A DNA stretch of 64,000 nt, taken from the NCBI GenBank assembly GCA_032622095.1, contig CP136067.1, positions 120,439,030 through 120,503,029 of the forward strand. Direction: 5' to 3'. Below are positions 63,701 to 64,000 of this stretch, one piece after another. This DNA is from Siphonodentalium dalli (taxonomy: Eukaryota; Mollusca; Scaphopoda; Gadilida; Siphonodentaliidae). Each line of letters opens with the position of its first letter. Within the stretch, counting starts at the first letter, position 1. The notes beneath the pieces were generated by a model. That model saw only the letters and a program-made list of their open reading frames with translations. It ran no database searches and was not told the origin of the DNA. The position numbers were made by a program, and so were the translations under genes.

Positions 63701-64000
63701 GGTTATTAATTTTTTCTAGAATATCGTCGAATTTTTTTAAAAATTGATCAATGTTGGCCTTTGGTGCGGTATTTGGTCTGTAAACGCAGCCGATTATCCG
63801 AGAGTCATTTTTCCCTGGGTTAATTTCCACGAATATTGTTTCTATTACGTGTGGAATAAATTCACTAAGGTCGGGTCGATTTTTATAGTGAATGGAATCT
63901 TTTATGTAAAGGCACACACCACCTCTACCATCATCGTCATCAGCTCTACACTTGAATTCCATAGGGTGATATCCCGGTATTTGAAAGTGCGATGCTTGTC
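60778..64000 (-). mobile_element. Non-LTR retrotransposon, (AGGAT)n-tailed, apparently intact in window
   Basis: The minus-oriented element runs from beyond the window edge through a single long ORF to a 3' UTR of about 400 bp (60803-61175) and a microsatellite tail of five GGATA units (60778-60802). Truncated copies with the same tail and adjacent UTR sequence are at 9064-9180 and 14608-14705. The 5' end is not in the window. Confidence 0.85.
61176..64000 (-). CDS. LINE ORF2: AP-like endonuclease plus reverse transcriptase (5' partial)
   Basis: The protein nicks target DNA and copies the element RNA at the break. The frame is open to the window edge; the ATG at 63962 is internal, since IPGYHPMEFKCR-type sequence precedes it. 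Counting from that Met: GRGGVCLYI at 12-20, GDFNIDLL at 94-101 and SDHFGIF at 161-167 (endonuclease). Then NYRPIS at 472-477, FLDLSKAFDT at 544-553, GVPQGSILGP at 602-611 and the YADD catalytic site at 632-635 (reverse transcriptase). A Cys cluster sits at 905-923 near the C-terminus. There is no stop or frameshift in over 930 codons. Placement in the CR1/Jockey group is from motif style only. Confidence 0.93.
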   Translation of the reverse strand, partial: QASHFQIPGYHPMEFKCRADDDDGRGGVCLYIKDSIHYKNRPDLSEFIPHVIETIFVEINPGKNDSRIIGCVYRPNTAPKANIDQFLKKFDDILEKINNHKSYISGDFNIDLLNFNSHTKTNDFINNIFTRGFVPRITKPTRMTDHSATLIDNIYTNNLQGEYKSGIITCDVSDHFGIFYSESNQKRQNSPNNNETITNQRSFSPDNIIRFKNLLNSCTFDSVTSCRSVDQAYEIFLDIYMNAYELAFPIKSRHIPKKFIKREPWMTSGLIKSSIVKNQLYLRKLNKPTETNVNKYLSYRTLYNKLIRRSKNIYYTNILEVNKNNLKKTWEILKGALKINVNTNNNPKTFTENGIELENSKLISEKFNDFFSKIGRETSQLNEHENDSHFTEFLHNRKPDDINFKIIPTSIQEIILTCFSMTGKVSRDFNGISTKLIKETIEEIAPALLHIFNLSLKHGIVPNKMKISKVVPIPKNTTTHEISNYRPISILPAISKILEKIMHKRLLDFLNEQNILYKHQYGFRPHHSTFHPVLHLLDQVVSNNDKMTRDSTLALFLDLSKAFDTINHDILLHKLDHYGIRGTAYSWFQSYLQNRRQYVELNGNKSNLTEVTCGVPQGSILGPIIFLIYVNDMSNSTTMDILSYADDTTLVTGGKNGILVESYVNNELRNIFAWCCSNKLVINTKKSNYMLIHPENNDDKWNFIKVYLNNTELKKIGNLEHESSTKFLGIYIDENLTFKKHVSSVCSKMVNAIYHINKVKHFFPGSALKTLYYALIQSHLVYGVQIWGHVPAVKKIFMLQKRAIRVLCNKKYRSHTEPLFKKENILKIYDIHKVQAAVFMHDWYHMRLIESFTDMFTKRKNGPDTRQKHPLFLKKPRTSWSQQLPFHSYPTTWNNLDNEFTSYQSRHTFKRRVHADCIKKYAATIKCNNQRCPDCVVARQ

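Overview
This window looks like animal nuclear DNA: AT-rich, intron-bearing, and packed with transposon remnants. The repeats suggest a marine lophotrochozoan and probably a mollusc. The best hint is an element near 60,550 with a (TGAT)n tail and 'accaccgacc' wording of a kind I associate with molluscan repeats. The species cannot be named from the sequence. There is no operon, CRISPR array or prokaryotic feature.

The left third (about 3.7-22.3 kb, minus strand) holds the one host gene I recognise with confidence. It is a CP2/LSF-family (TFCP2-like) transcription factor. I could assemble eleven exons with AG/GT borders, and all ten junctions have matching phase. Together they give an acidic N-terminal region, the CP2 DNA-binding domain, a Ser/Thr-rich linker and the start of the SAM-like oligomerisation domain. 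The remaining 3' coding exon(s) probably lie beyond position 1 or were not seen. The introns are filled with transposons, and one MITE ends only 5 bp from a splice donor. Two weaker exon-like segments sit at 36.4 kb and at 57-58 kb (a duplicated exon in a tandem array).

Most of the rest is mobile DNA, often nested and often with readable target-site duplications (TSDs). Supported groups are: several TTAA-flanked (piggyBac-like) MITE families; hAT-like elements at 7,083-10,089, 26,081-27,230, 27,593-29,100 and 40,296-41,487; a pogo/Tigger element at 1,674-3,155; a Tc1-like palindromic MITE; a 2,052-bp TIR element at 41,759-43,810; tRNA-derived SINEs; and several non-LTR retrotransposons. The right edge carries a non-LTR element with an uninterrupted endonuclease/reverse-transcriptase ORF (61,176 to beyond 64,000, minus). 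Truncated tails of the same family occur at 9.06 and 14.6 kb.

The most unusual structures are: (1) a hairpin module seen more than 20 times, arranged as a 'palindrome of palindromes' and shared by elements with quite different termini; (2) an unrelated second family with the same architecture; (3) a 42-bp unit carrying the core AAAGAGCG, found as dimers with exactly 42-bp spacing at five scattered sites in both orientations; and (4) a gag-like basic/acidic ORF on the minus strand (43.8 to 39.9 kb) split by two transposons, whose excision at the TSDs restores reading frame across both junctions. All calls come from reading the sequence; no database search was run.
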